A stretch of DNA of 64,000 nt from Massospora cicadina (lineage: Eukaryota > Entomophthoromycota > Entomophthoromycetes > Entomophthorales > Entomophthoraceae), in NCBI GenBank assembly GCA_022478985.1, contig JAKSZP010007881.1, forward strand, positions 248,001-312,000, in the 5' to 3' direction. The notes under the pieces are model-generated. The model was not told the DNA's origin and did not search any database. It was given only the letters and a program-made list of their open reading frames with translations. Shown one piece after another: positions 33,290 through 44,819 of the stretch; position 1 is the first letter of the stretch, and each line of letters starts with the position of its first letter. The position numbers and the translations under genes are program-made.

Positions 33290-34130
33290 ATGGTGACATA
33301 ATTGTAGGTGTTTACAAGCTAGTACATCAACACCACACCTGCAAAAGCATTTATATCCTGGAAAGCTCAAGGACTTAAAATTGATAACTATAAAAATGGA
33401 TGAAACCAACTATAAATAATACAGATTAGAGTAGCCAAAATTTGGAGTAAAAATAAGGAATGTTGCCTTATAACCATAATGATATACTGTTCACTAAATG
33501 GGTGCTTTAGAAGCTTACAAAAATCACTATATTTTAAGAAAACTCTTATGCAACATTGGTACCAATCTGGAAAGAGATGGTTTTGTAGTGATGTGACTAA
33601 TAATTTACTAAAATACATTTAAAAATTTTGTGTTATAGAAAAACAGCATTATGCTTAGTTATAAAACTAGCTGCAAAGCTAAAATATGATATCCAAGTTG
33701 TTTGGTACAATACATAAGTTAGAAGTAAGATAGCATGAATTCATAAGCTCAAGCAACATCCTAGAAACTTATAGTAGCTGACATCAATAAGTGAAACCTT
33801 GTTGGTTAATTAATATTTTTTTAACTAAAAGATATAATTACATATATTATATGACATTTTTATTTACGTGGTGGGGAGTCTTATTTACTAAAAATTTCAA
33901 TGTCTTTGCTGAACACTTGAGTCTAATTGGACCTTTGTTTATTTCTTGCACCAATTTACAGTTTATCCTAAATTTACTGTGATATAACCATTAAAACCAC
34001 CCTTAGACATTACTGTGGAAATTACTCCTGAGGTCAAGCATACACAAAACTTTTTGTTTAGGCGATTTTACCTTTCTAGCTTACATTAAAATTTTTGTAA
34101 TTCTGATGATTTATTGTACTTAGGACAAGC
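33290..34130 (+). repeat. Old duplicated segment, copy 1
   Basis: Aligns by eye in order with 49530-50330 over some 700-800 bases. Shared landmarks are CCACACC(T/C)GCAAAAGCATT, the GCCAAA(a/g)TTTGGAGTAAAA region, and AAACCTTGTTG. Coding content is gone. It is probably an old transposable element whose class I cannot tell. Confidence 0.55.
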
Positions 34131-37100
34131 CTTTTTCTTAACCTATGCTTTTGCATTGTATAAAACTTACTTAGTTAAATCTTAAATCTCAAAGTATCCC
34201 TTTTTTTGTAGTTTTTATTTAGGTCATCTAGAGATCTGTCCTATATTATCAACAAATACACTCACTTTTATGCTTTTATTTTGCAGTGATAGTTCTATCT
34301 TTAATAAAAATTGACACTTGATTGCAGTTAACTTCACATTTATTGCATTAATTAAACATCAGATGTCACTTTCTTCTTATTTTTGTTGAGGTTGGAGGAC
34401 TATAGTACTATCTCTACCAAAAAAAAAAAACAAAAGAAAATATAAAAGAAAGATCAAACACCTTAAAGAGTCCAGACTCCCCAGGAAAATACCTAACTTT
34501 ATCCTTGTAATTAGGGGTAGGGGTGGTGGACATGGCAGAAAGACCTAAGATTCTTGGGATGACATCCAAATAATGCATTTTCAGGAATTATGGTCAATGT
34601 CCATGAACTAGGTAGACTCCAGGTAATCTGGCAGTGACATTTAGGAGGCATGACCTGAAAGAATCCATGCTTATAATTGAAAGTGAGATGACATCATTAA
34701 GGGCTAATGCTTTATCCTTAATGTGGGGAAGCCTTGTTTTTATCTTTAAGGATGACAATTTGATATACCACAATGCTGTGGCTGTTATCATTGCTCTAAG
34801 TGTTGCTAAAATTAGGATAATCATCTACATGGAAAACAGATACTGGATAGGGTAAACTGTTTTTTAAACTTTACTAGATTATGGTTCTTTAAATTTCAAG
34901 TATTGTTATTTATTATTGGGCACCGTTACTGATTAATATATCTAATTTGGATGGGTTTAACTTCTATAAATCTTCCTTTGAATTAGTATTAAAGTTAAAG
35001 TAGTTGAGTGTGATTGCTGACTAATTTACATAGAATTATGAATTTGATAATAATTATTATTTTAGTGTAGTTATTCATGCAATGGTTAAACAGGTTACAT
35101 ATTTTGATATTCATCTAATTTCCAGAAAATTGGGATAAATCATCAATGGGATTTTGATCAATAAATGTATCTGTTGGAAATTTGTGCCAAACTTTTTTTC
35201 ATTTTTAGTATCATATAACTAGCTGTATTTTATGTCAATTTATATAAAGAATAATCGTTAATTATTAGTGTTCTATTTTTTACTTATTTGAGAGTGAGCA
35301 TTCACATAAGTATGACTGAGTATCAGGATTAATATTACAATCAATTATTCAAGATACTAGGATTGCTGGCAATTAATGCTAATGATATATAGACTTCAAT
35401 TGTTGATGTTGTTGCTTTAAACTTGTTATGTTTTTCCTAACCTAGATCAAAATAAACCCCGGTTTAAGGTCCACAAGAAAATAAAATTATTTTCTAATAC
35501 TTTAAAAATTGGATAGGCGGGTGACTGATGGCTGCTTATCGCCTATAAAGCACCACAATTCCCATTCCTAATAAAATACTTCCATTTACTTATTTTTGTC
35601 TATTTTGAATTGTACAGATCCTTGAAATTTAAAATATGAGAAAAGGTCCCAGGGTTTAAGCATCCTCAAATATTTACTTCTAGAGTGGTTGGGACTACCA
35701 CACCAATATTGAAACTACATAGAAACCCTGCATGAGATAACCTGACTGGCTAGCTCATGTTGAGGGACCAAGGGATTTTAACCCCAACAGTATATGATCA
35801 ATCAAGACAAAGCTGGGCTACTCAAGACAAGGTGACTAGATGGATGTGTTGTATAACTAAATTCAATATGACTACATGGGGTGTGTTGTATCACACAGGT
35901 TGAAATCTTTAGATGTATTAAAGGTGCCAGATCTGGGCGCTATGATGTAGTTAAATAATTAATGCTGGAGATTTTTACCTATGCTTTAGGGAGTTGTTGC
36001 TTCAAACTTATAATAAAAGTTAGCCAGTGAATGCAAAACCAAGAGTCAGCAATCTTCATATTGTTGACTTGGAACGCTAGCAGATACTCAATGTGAAATT
36101 TAACAAAAGTCGCAATTAATGTGTTAAGCATAGATTTTGGAAAAAATGGGACATTTTTTTCCACATGTTTTTGGAGGTAGACATCTCTCTATCCTATGGA
36201 TGAGAGTATTATGCCCACCGCATACTGAATAGAGGCATGCGATGGTATTGAACTATCTGGTGTATGATATGACTGCGTAATGAACTTACAGATGTAAGCT
36301 CTGTCTTATGGGTGAAGTAAGGGATGGGATTATGCTCCCACACATCTTTTGATCTTGTGGAGTGTAAGATATATTTAAAAAATCAAGTAGGTCATTTCTT
36401 GATTTAGTGACAACATTTCTGGGTGTAAGGATTCTGAATTTTACTGGTGCATTATTAAATATCTGAGGTACCTGAAAATTTCTTATGCTGAATTTGTTGC
36501 AAGTTTATTTCTATAAAATCTAGTTGAGATTTTTAATAATATGAAGTATAATCATAAAATGGGTATGGTGCAGTAGATGCCTGCTGTATTTGGGAGAGAG
36601 TCTAAGCATCTCAACAAAGTTTTGAGTTCGTTAAGATTTGCCAGCCATAATGCTCTTGAAAAGTTGCATCACTCTTCCATTAACTAATTTAGGACTTGTG
36701 GAAAACTTGTCATCTGAACAATCTATTTTCCTAATATATGGGTGGTTTTTGGCGTAGTCTGTGTATCATGATAGCACTGAAACATAAGCCAAGGAGTTTT
36801 TCAATTCTGATAGGTGCCCGTTGGCCATCCTAAGGCCATAATTAATAAATACCCCTCAGTGAGTTATAAAAGGAGGTGGATTATGATATGGAATGGGCGC
36901 TTTACCATGCTATGATCAAATCAGTTGTTTGCTGATACAACGTTCTCCAACAAGCCCTGTTGTTCATCCATTAAGTTTGGCTGCATGATTTGGTATATAT
37001 TATGAGATTACTCTCAAGTACCTTGGATGCTTATCCTCCAAAGGTCAGTCATATATCTAAGTGACGAATGGGTTGGGTAAAGGGGGTTGATTAAAATTGG

Positions 37101-38540
37101 ATTATTAACCTCCTGCCAAAGGTTAACAAAAAGTCCCAATGTGCCACTGATAATGGTGCTTACCAAGTAGCAGAATCTCACTATTGTAGTGATTAATCTT
37201 CCATTACTGACTTGTTCATACTGACTAATTATAATCTCTATGGACAAGTTTCGTATGAGTTGGAACATCTAGCATAATTTCATTTGAGGTGGGCTGACCT
37301 GAGGACTATACCGCACCAATCAAGGGGAAATCAAATGAATTAGAAAGGAGGATAAAACCTAGAAAATCCCATGTGCGGTGTATGATAGGCCAGGAACTCC
37401 ATGGAACGCCTTTGCTATTCGCTACCTAGGTTTGTGGCATTGGTGCATAACGCCAACACAGTCATAATCGACCCCTACTTAAAGTTCATCTACCAGGATC
37501 AACTCAGGGAGGTTGTAGTGGAACATCTATCATGTAATTGTCCGCAGATGCCAATACTTTGAGAAAATTTTAACTATAATATGCAATGCCTTTTCAGGTA
37601 CTTATTTATGGCGCGCAGTACTGGGTCCAACCCCAAATTGTACAACAATTGGGATGAAGAGGTCACCCTGTTTGTCTTCGCTGTGGGAGAATAAAATCAG
37701 AAACAAATTCTAGGATCTGGATGTCTATGGTTTCTAGTTCAATTGAAAAACAAATCAGTTAAACTAAGGTGTAAGGTGAAAAATCTCAGATTCGCCCTGA
37801 GATAATATAAATACATGCATTTATATGCCTTTTGTTGGTCAAAAGATATCTGTTCACCTTCTTATTTAGACTGAAACATGTTGGTATCAGTTTGGATGTT
37901 CTACCATATGCTGCAGTTGAAGGCAAAACCATATTGATTGTTTATTATGGCTACTTGAGAGATCTTACCTAGTAGCTTTGATAGTACCATTGTGTTTATT
38001 TAAATTTACGTTGATAAGTGAGATTAAGAACCAATTACCCAGATCCTTAGGATAGCCTTTTTTAATTGGCTTCTACAAAGACTTCATACCCATAAGGAAG
38101 CAGTTTAGCCTCTGAAGGCGCAACTAAATTAAAGTTGTCCAATGAGAAATAAAAAATGGCATCTGAGCAAGGGAATTTTCTGGTGGGACGCCTTATGTAC
38201 AGCATCCCATAGTTTCTCATTAGAAACATCACTAAATAAACTGGTAAGGTTCTGTGGAGGCTGAAATCTAAATTTTCAATGGATTGTTGTAAGTACTCTG
38301 GGTCTCAGTTATCTTATTAGATTTAGGGTGGTATAGTATTGTTGAACCGTCTCAGATACTTCTATAGGGAAAATTGCGCCTGAGCTAGATCAAACTTGAG
38401 TACAAGAAGTAAAAATGTTTTGTATAGAAAAGCGGTTCATAAAGTATCTTGTTGACCTATACATTTTGGTGATCTGTGAGGCTTTGCCCAGTAATTTAAA
38501 CGGTGATGATGTGCAACGTTTAGATCTTACAGGTGAATAA
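34131..38540. other. AT-rich decayed DNA
   Basis: No intact ORF. The stretch 35.9-38.5 kb is probably the 3' two thirds of the LINE relic listed next, because its spacing from the endonuclease fits LINE-A, but motif matches are too weak to annotate separately. A plus-strand RYLGLW near 37413-37430 resembles the LINE motif RYLGMW but lies on the opposite strand from the relic. Confidence 0.35.
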
Positions 38541-38543
38541 TCA

Positions 38544-40700
38544 TTGCACCCCAATTGCAAGTTTATGATGTGTTGTACCCATCTGCAAAGAGCATTTATT
38601 TCTGGATGCGTGAGAGAGAGTTGGAGGCGGGAAGCTGCCTCAAAAGATGTGTGGCGCCAGAGGGCGGCAATCTACTTTTCAGCAGCTGTGATGTGTTGTT
38701 TTAGCAGACCCCATGTTTATCAAGGAAATCTTTGTGAAATAGGAACACCATATGGAGGAATATGACTATTAAGACATCTCTTTTTTAAAAATTTTATTTA
38801 AAATGTATGATTACTTTATTCCAGCTGGGGTGAGTTTGTAATCGTCCAATTATTTTAAGGGAAATAATTACTAAACAATGGTCTAAAAAACTTCACTAAG
38901 GTAGTATCAAACCTTTAAATTCTAGACTTGAAATCTAATGGTTGTAAAATGCTTTTTATATGGGACATTGATATTAATGTACCCTGAAAATATGTGTACG
39001 TGTCATGTGAGTAACGCCAGAAGAGTCACTGAGTAGGAGATTGTATAATCCTCTGGTTTCTTTGAGCATCAAAAATCCTACATGGCCTAGGGTATTTAGA
39101 TGTCAATGGCCAGCAATCAGTCACAGAATTTGACAAACAGTAAAGTCTCCCAAAATAAATGCTTTAAATGGGAGGTCAAGTTGAGAGGCTCTTGTGAGAA
39201 AATCAATAAAGTCAGGTGAGCTCTTGAGGCATATATTTTATGAGAGTAAACTATTCACTACTCCAAGAGAATGTGACAGCAAGTGCCCAATCATCTAAAA
39301 AACTTAGTGTTTTTGCCACACAAATTTTTTTGATGTTACAAATAATAAATACACAGTAATGAGACCAAGTGAAACATATATGAAGTTGATCTTGTGTCCA
39401 CTCCTCTTCATTCACTACCAAGCAATGTGTTTCTTTGATCCTAGTACGTCAGCAGGTGGGTTGAATGAAGGATTTAGATTCTTAGCCCAGGGAGATGAAG
39501 CTCTGAATCCTGCCACATTGAGCGTTCCTTGTTTCAGTTGGACGCTCATAAGAAACATCATGGATCTGGGTGTGGGGATGATGACCTAAGATAGATCCTC
39601 TTGCTGTTTGTTGTCATTCTTTACATGGGGAGACTTAAAATTAAAATCCTCATTACCTTTTGAGCAATTTATTTTACTTGCATGCAAACTATATTAACAA
39701 GCTTAGTCAATTGCATCATTTACAGGAAAATATATTGATGATTTGAGTAGATTATGATCAAATGCTTTCGAAAACTGCTTAAGAAGATCACTCACATAGG
39801 TACATGATGGCGTTGCTGAGTGCAGGGAGTGGGGTACTATTACAGTGTCTCTAAGTTCATTGGGTGACTCAGAGGGAATCTTCTCTTGTGCTGCCTTCTT
39901 ATCAGCCTTCTTTAGTGATTTCTCAAGCACTTCCCGTTGTTTTGTATACTTAAGTTCCACAATTAAATATTCACTGGTATCTCCCCAAGTAATAGAGAAT
40001 AGTTTTCAGTTTGTTTAGCATATGAGGGGGTTTGATTGTCCATGAAGGTATATTCTTCATGATTCTCAGGTTCGCTCTCTTAAAAGGAGCAGGCATGAGC
40101 CTTGTGGTCCAGCGCTTTACAATTAGTGAAAATAGGGGCTGCCTGTTCTGAGGAACATTGCAAGGAACTAAGTGAATACCAGCATGTAGGTTAAAGGTGG
40201 CAAATCATGGGATTCAAAACAGGTCTTCTCAGATCTCTGGGTGGGGGTCAATAACAGTACTAACCCACTGAGGAGCTTTTGTACTATGTAAAATGCTTGT
40301 ATTTTTTACTGCCTGATAATCTCATAAACTTCAGAGCCCTTTTCTTAGGTTTTTAATATAAAATCGTGTGAGAGGGTGCCTGGGAGAATGTCAATGCAGT
40401 TGAAGATTGTAGTATCCATGGTGTAGCAGGTGCATTCCACACGCACAATGAGTAAAATTCAGCATATTTTAGCTTCAGTTTTCCCCTTTGCAGCTTCATC
40501 AGTTTCCTATGTGATGGGATGTCTAGATCAATCTAATTGTAGTCACTGCTTTTCGCTGATGAAGTAGAAATAGGTAACAACTCTTCCTTCACCTCTTACA
40601 ACTTCTAAATGAAAATGAGGTCCACTACCCCGTAATATACGTGGATGGCATGGCACACCATTTAGGATTTGCTGAGATGGGTAACTTTATGGTAATACAT
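38544..40700 (-). pseudogene. Old LINE relic (LINE-A3): ORF1 end and endonuclease
   Basis: Three landmarks of LINE-A appear in order and at matching spacing on the minus strand. A zinc knuckle with FTNC-KALD-H-KAHA-C at about 40135-40090 has lost its first cysteine. A basic segment EVLEKSLKKADKKAAQ (39960-39703) matches the ORF1 tail. The endonuclease start LNVAGFRASSPWAKN near 39540 is followed by an FILGDF motif near 39150, where LINE-A1 has FVVGDMNCW. It is far more diverged than LINE-A1/A2 and full of stops. The 3' end could not be located; by spacing it would fall near 35.8 kb. Confidence 0.6.
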
Positions 40701-41499
40701 ATGTATCAGCATAAAGCAAAGTACAACTCAATTGGTTGCTCCTTGTTTTGTCTGCCATTATTCCCTTTAGGCACTAAAATCATGCAGCTATACTTGTTAC
40801 CAGGGGATTAGCGCGGCTAATAGGTGATCCCTCATTAGCCTCAGCGGTGCACTGGCTGGGTTCATGTTAAACTTCATTTTATCCTTCCCTATGTATTTAT
40901 TATTGCAATAGTAATTAGGAAATAAAATGGTTAATTAGCAATCAAGATTTGTAGTGAGAGAAAGATAACTCTGATTTGCATTTACAGCTTAATCCACCTT
41001 TATTTATTTATTATGTAGCTTACCTAAGCCTTTAAGTCAACAATAATGTAATAAAGCAGCTTTATTCTTTTATTTGCAGTACCGTGCCCCCAAAAAAAAG
41101 TTGCTCCCTTATTTTCATAGCCCTTTAGTTAATAAACTTTCTATAACCTAAATCTGATGCTGGACATACTTCAGATGCTATGTTATCTGGCGAGTTACTT
41201 TATTGTTATCTCTCCTAACAGCTCTTTTATAGGTTTAATTTATAAAAATTATATTGAGTTTTTTCATTTTTAAGCTGGGCTTGAAAATCTGCTAAATCTT
41301 AATGCGTTTTACACTTTTGACCCAGGTTTAATGATTTGCTTTGTTTGTCCCAAATGCAATATTTTTTGTGTGTGTTTTTGCAATTGACTAATATTGTTGC
41401 CCCACTTCCACTGCTTACAGAATAAGTTTGCCCTGCTCTAGATATTTATACAGATTTTATTTTTAATCTGGTTCAACTTAATTTTCATACTCATTTAAA
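40701..41499. other. AT-rich spacer
   Basis: No feature I can support. It may hold the decayed 5' end of LINE-A3 and the edge of the following Ty3 relic. Confidence 0.35.
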
Positions 41500-44498
41500 G
41501 TCTTTGCTTCACCCTCAATAACCCAACCAGCTACTATCTAACATCTGTTGGATGGTATGGCTAAATTGGATGAGACCATACACCTGAAAATTATGATTAA
41601 AATATTCATTGATCATGTTGTCTCTGTGCTCAAGGAAATTTATCATTGTGACTCATTAGTAGGAAAGCAATACTGGTCTATTAGGTCAGGTCCATGAAGT
41701 ACCATGAAGTTGCCTATCAGATCTCCCTCCGCAGTATAGCCTCAGATGCTATTATAGGAGTGAAATTCAAGTAACCCTTATGGATTACCTTCCTACCCTT
41801 TTCTCACATTATGAGCTTACAATGGGACTTACCATACTGGAGTCTCAGGTGGTATCCTCTTCTGTTAGCTCACAAGAGCTTAACCTTAACTATGTTTACC
41901 TACCAAATTTCCATGTGCTCACCCATTCCAGGGTAAAGCGGATTGAAGTAATTGAGCAAAAATGTATCATCTAAAACCGTTATCCGTTCACACTAAGGGT
42001 AATCCTTACTTTTTTTCTTGTGAGATCCATGCATCTGATTATCCTACATTCTTTCTTGGTCCAGATGGCACCATTCCTAAATTAACTTTCTCCAGAAAAA
42101 TCTACTCTTACTGTATTAAATAACTTTGCAAGGCAATAAAGGGATCACTGCTTACTTTTTATCATCTACTGTATCTTTTCTTATTTAGAGATATTATAAT
42201 TATAAATATGGTGGATACTGGAGCTTCTATCGACCTTATCATTCAATAGCTTTCTGACCATAGTTGCTTATTTTATTACACTGGTGGTATGATAAAGGGT
42301 AGTGCATCTCAGTAAATCTAGTATATAATTTTGTACAGGCCAGTGAGTATGTAATTAGGTGACCCTGAGAATAGGAGAGCAGTTTCAACTTTTAGCCAGC
42401 TAATTTATCCTCTCATCTTATGAAAAACTGGCGGCGCCTCTATCATGTAGAGACAGATTAGTACCCAATTGTCCGTATATAACTATTTGGATGTGTCCCA
42501 AGTAACCAAAGAAGTGACTACATAGAAGAGTTCTATTTTTGTTTTCTGTCAGCTGATGGCACTGAACGTGGAGCCTTTCTTCCTTATAAATTATCTGAAT
42601 GGGGTGGATTTTACTGCATTAATCTTCTCAGAAAGTTTATCTACCTGTTCAGAAGTATATACTGACTCTTGAATTACAAAATTAAAATAAAACTCTATTT
42701 TGACTGTTTTTAAGTAATTATTAATCTTATTAACTTGCTTAACATATACCCACTTGAATTGAGGAAAGTAAGCTCTTGATATTAACTAGATTCTAGAGGC
42801 TATTGGTTTTATTTTTAAAATTTCAGCAGTCTGCACTCTTTTGATTTTAATTATAGAGTCAGATGTTACTATTAGACAATGTAGTGACTAAATGAACTCA
42901 GATAATGTGACAAGTACCCTATATAATCTCTTTTAGAACGCAAATTTCTTAGTATATTGAGAAGTCAAGAGTATTCTCCAAGCTGTAATTTCTCAATGCA
43001 TCTAGTCATATTTGGACCAAGGCTGAGCAGGAATGGGTAACAATTTTCCATAACCACAAGAATCTGCTAATTTAAAGGATGACTTTTGTCTTAAAAAATG
43101 CACTAGCAGTACTTAGACCAGTATTAGTGCAGCTTTGGGTGCACTCTTGGCGCATGTGCTATTTCTTACCTGGATAGTATTCTGGTCTCCTCCTAAAATT
43201 AGGTCACTCACGCTGTTCACCTCAAACAGGGCATATAAAGTTTTGAATGGATTCAGATTTTGACATCAATCAAGCGAGTGTGATTTTAAAAACCCAAGTC
43301 ACATTTATGAGTAGTCATTTTAGGAGGGAAATATGATTTGTCCAGATAAGCTACAAAAAACTAGTTGTGCGCTACTCATACAACTTTAAAAAGAATTATG
43401 AAGCTTTTAAAGACTTTATTTTGAAACAATAGTTTTCTATGTTATTATAGACATTACCCCTTTATATGCATTAATGGAAAGAAAAGCCTTCAGTAAGTCC
43501 CAGCCTTATGCCTTCTTTTTAAGTGGTAACTTGTGTAATAAATCAGCTTTGGTCAATATCATTTAAACCCAGATAAGAAATTTAAATTTCCTTGTATTTC
43601 ACTCTAATCATGCTAAGCTTCACGAATCTTTTTATTTGATAATGGTCTGGAGCATCTGGTGATCTTTTTCTTGTAAAATTTCTATGGAACAGCTTAGTTA
43701 CGCTATTTATGACATAATGCTTCTGGTAGTTGAAGAGCCAATCTGTCATTGGCGTAATCAGAAATTATTTCTATCGTCCATTTATTATCCATAAAATCAT
43801 TTGAACTCATCTTTATTACTATTCCTTAAGGGTGCAACCTTCACACCAATTAAATATGGCTTAGAACTTTAGTCAATTATTCCTTTTTTACTGTTTTAAA
43901 AATAGATGAAAATTGTCTAGATGATGTACTAATACTAACCCTTCCTTGCAACCTGGCAAAAAAGATGTGGCAAAGTATACAAAAAGTATAAATTGCTCCA
44001 ACAAAGGTTCTTTTAGGGGATCTTTCCACCATTGGAATAGTCCCTGGCAATAGACACCCAAGGTTCTACTTAGAAAGACTCCATATACTAGCAAATGGTT
44101 GCAGAATAGTCATTGTCCTTGAAGCACTCATAATTATAGCAGCTTTATGGTGAAAAAAAGAGTATAATTCTTGTGGGTACCACTTAACAAAAGCGTAGTC
44201 TTACATCAAGGGCGTTGTTAGGTTCCTCATGCCCAATGCATGTGGAGTTTATTTTACTTATGATGACTTGTCTACCAAAGTCCTTCCAGTGGAGGGCAAG
44301 ACTATGAAGTTGATCTGAATCTGATATTTTAGTGGGGAATCTTAGTAAAAGTAGCCAAGTAAAGCAGTTCCTGATTTGTAACCAGATGAATCCTAGAAAA
44401 CTTAGTATTATAAGGCTTTTTAGTCCCCCCTACAGCGCGCAAATGGATTGTGGTCTCCGCTATGTGTTGCTTTAATATTAAATTTCTAGGGGTGGAAG

Positions 44499-44550
44499 GC
44501 GAGTCGGTAGGGCATATGGCTACCAACCTGAAGGTTGCGGGTTCAATTCC
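44499..44550 (+). promoter_or_regulatory. Internal RNA polymerase III promoter of SINE-1
   Basis: An A-box-like GGCGAGTCGGTAGGGC at about 44499-44514 (one base shorter than the tRNA consensus) and a B box GGTTCAATTCC at 44540-44550 that fits the tRNA consensus exactly. Spacing is tRNA-like. A stem CAACC/GGTTG lies between them. Confidence 0.7.
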
Positions 44551-44777
44551 TGCCCTTTGCACATCGATTGTGGTGCCAGCTGAAGGAAGCTATTGGCAGT
44601 TATTAGGTATAATAACAAGAAAACCTTACCCATGATGTAACCAGAAAAATCTGAGTCCTGATCCAGAGGTGAAAAAAAACTTTCCTCAACAGAGTTGACC
44701 ATGCTCAGGTTTCATGCTGATACTTTCTTTCTGCATTTTTGGTAATGTCCATCCCCTGGTCGGCTTGCCTCAAATAA

Positions 44778-44781
<4 letters not shown>

Positions 44782-44810
<29 letters not shown>
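44782..44810. repeat. (TA)n microsatellite at the SINE-1 tail
   Basis: Uninterrupted TA dinucleotides at the 3' end of the SINE, probably grown from the AAATA tail repeats. Confidence 0.9.

Positions 44811-44819
<9 letters not shown>

Larger units (their letters stand above)
44490..44817 (+). mobile_element. tRNA-derived SINE with LINE-type 3' tail (SINE-1)
   Basis: Flanked by a 9-bp duplication aatttctag (44481-44489 and 44818-44826), inside the Ty3-D relic. The first 80 bases resemble a tRNA with A box and B box. The middle is unrelated sequence. The 3' end at about 44731-44785 (GGTAATGTCCATCCCCTGGTC...CAAATAAATAAAT) matches the tails of the LINE-like element ending at 49115 and of HAL-A. 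It finishes in a (TA)n run. It is therefore likely moved by the LINE machinery that recognises this tail. Confidence 0.82.

Noticed and set aside
34390..34440. A-rich TAGTACTATCTCTACC followed by twelve A as a sixth micro-insert
   Set aside because: The core differs after TAGTACT and no flanking duplication was found.
37413..37470. Plus-strand RYLGLW as a separate LINE RT
   Set aside because: One short motif, opposite in strand to the surrounding LINE relic, without neighbouring RT motifs.
44490..44570. Functional tRNA gene
   Set aside because: The acceptor stem does not pair, the A box is one base short, and the unit continues into a LINE-type tail with flanking duplications, so it is a SINE.
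44782..44810. (TA)n as a regulatory or replication element
   Set aside because: It is simply the grown tail repeat of SINE-1.
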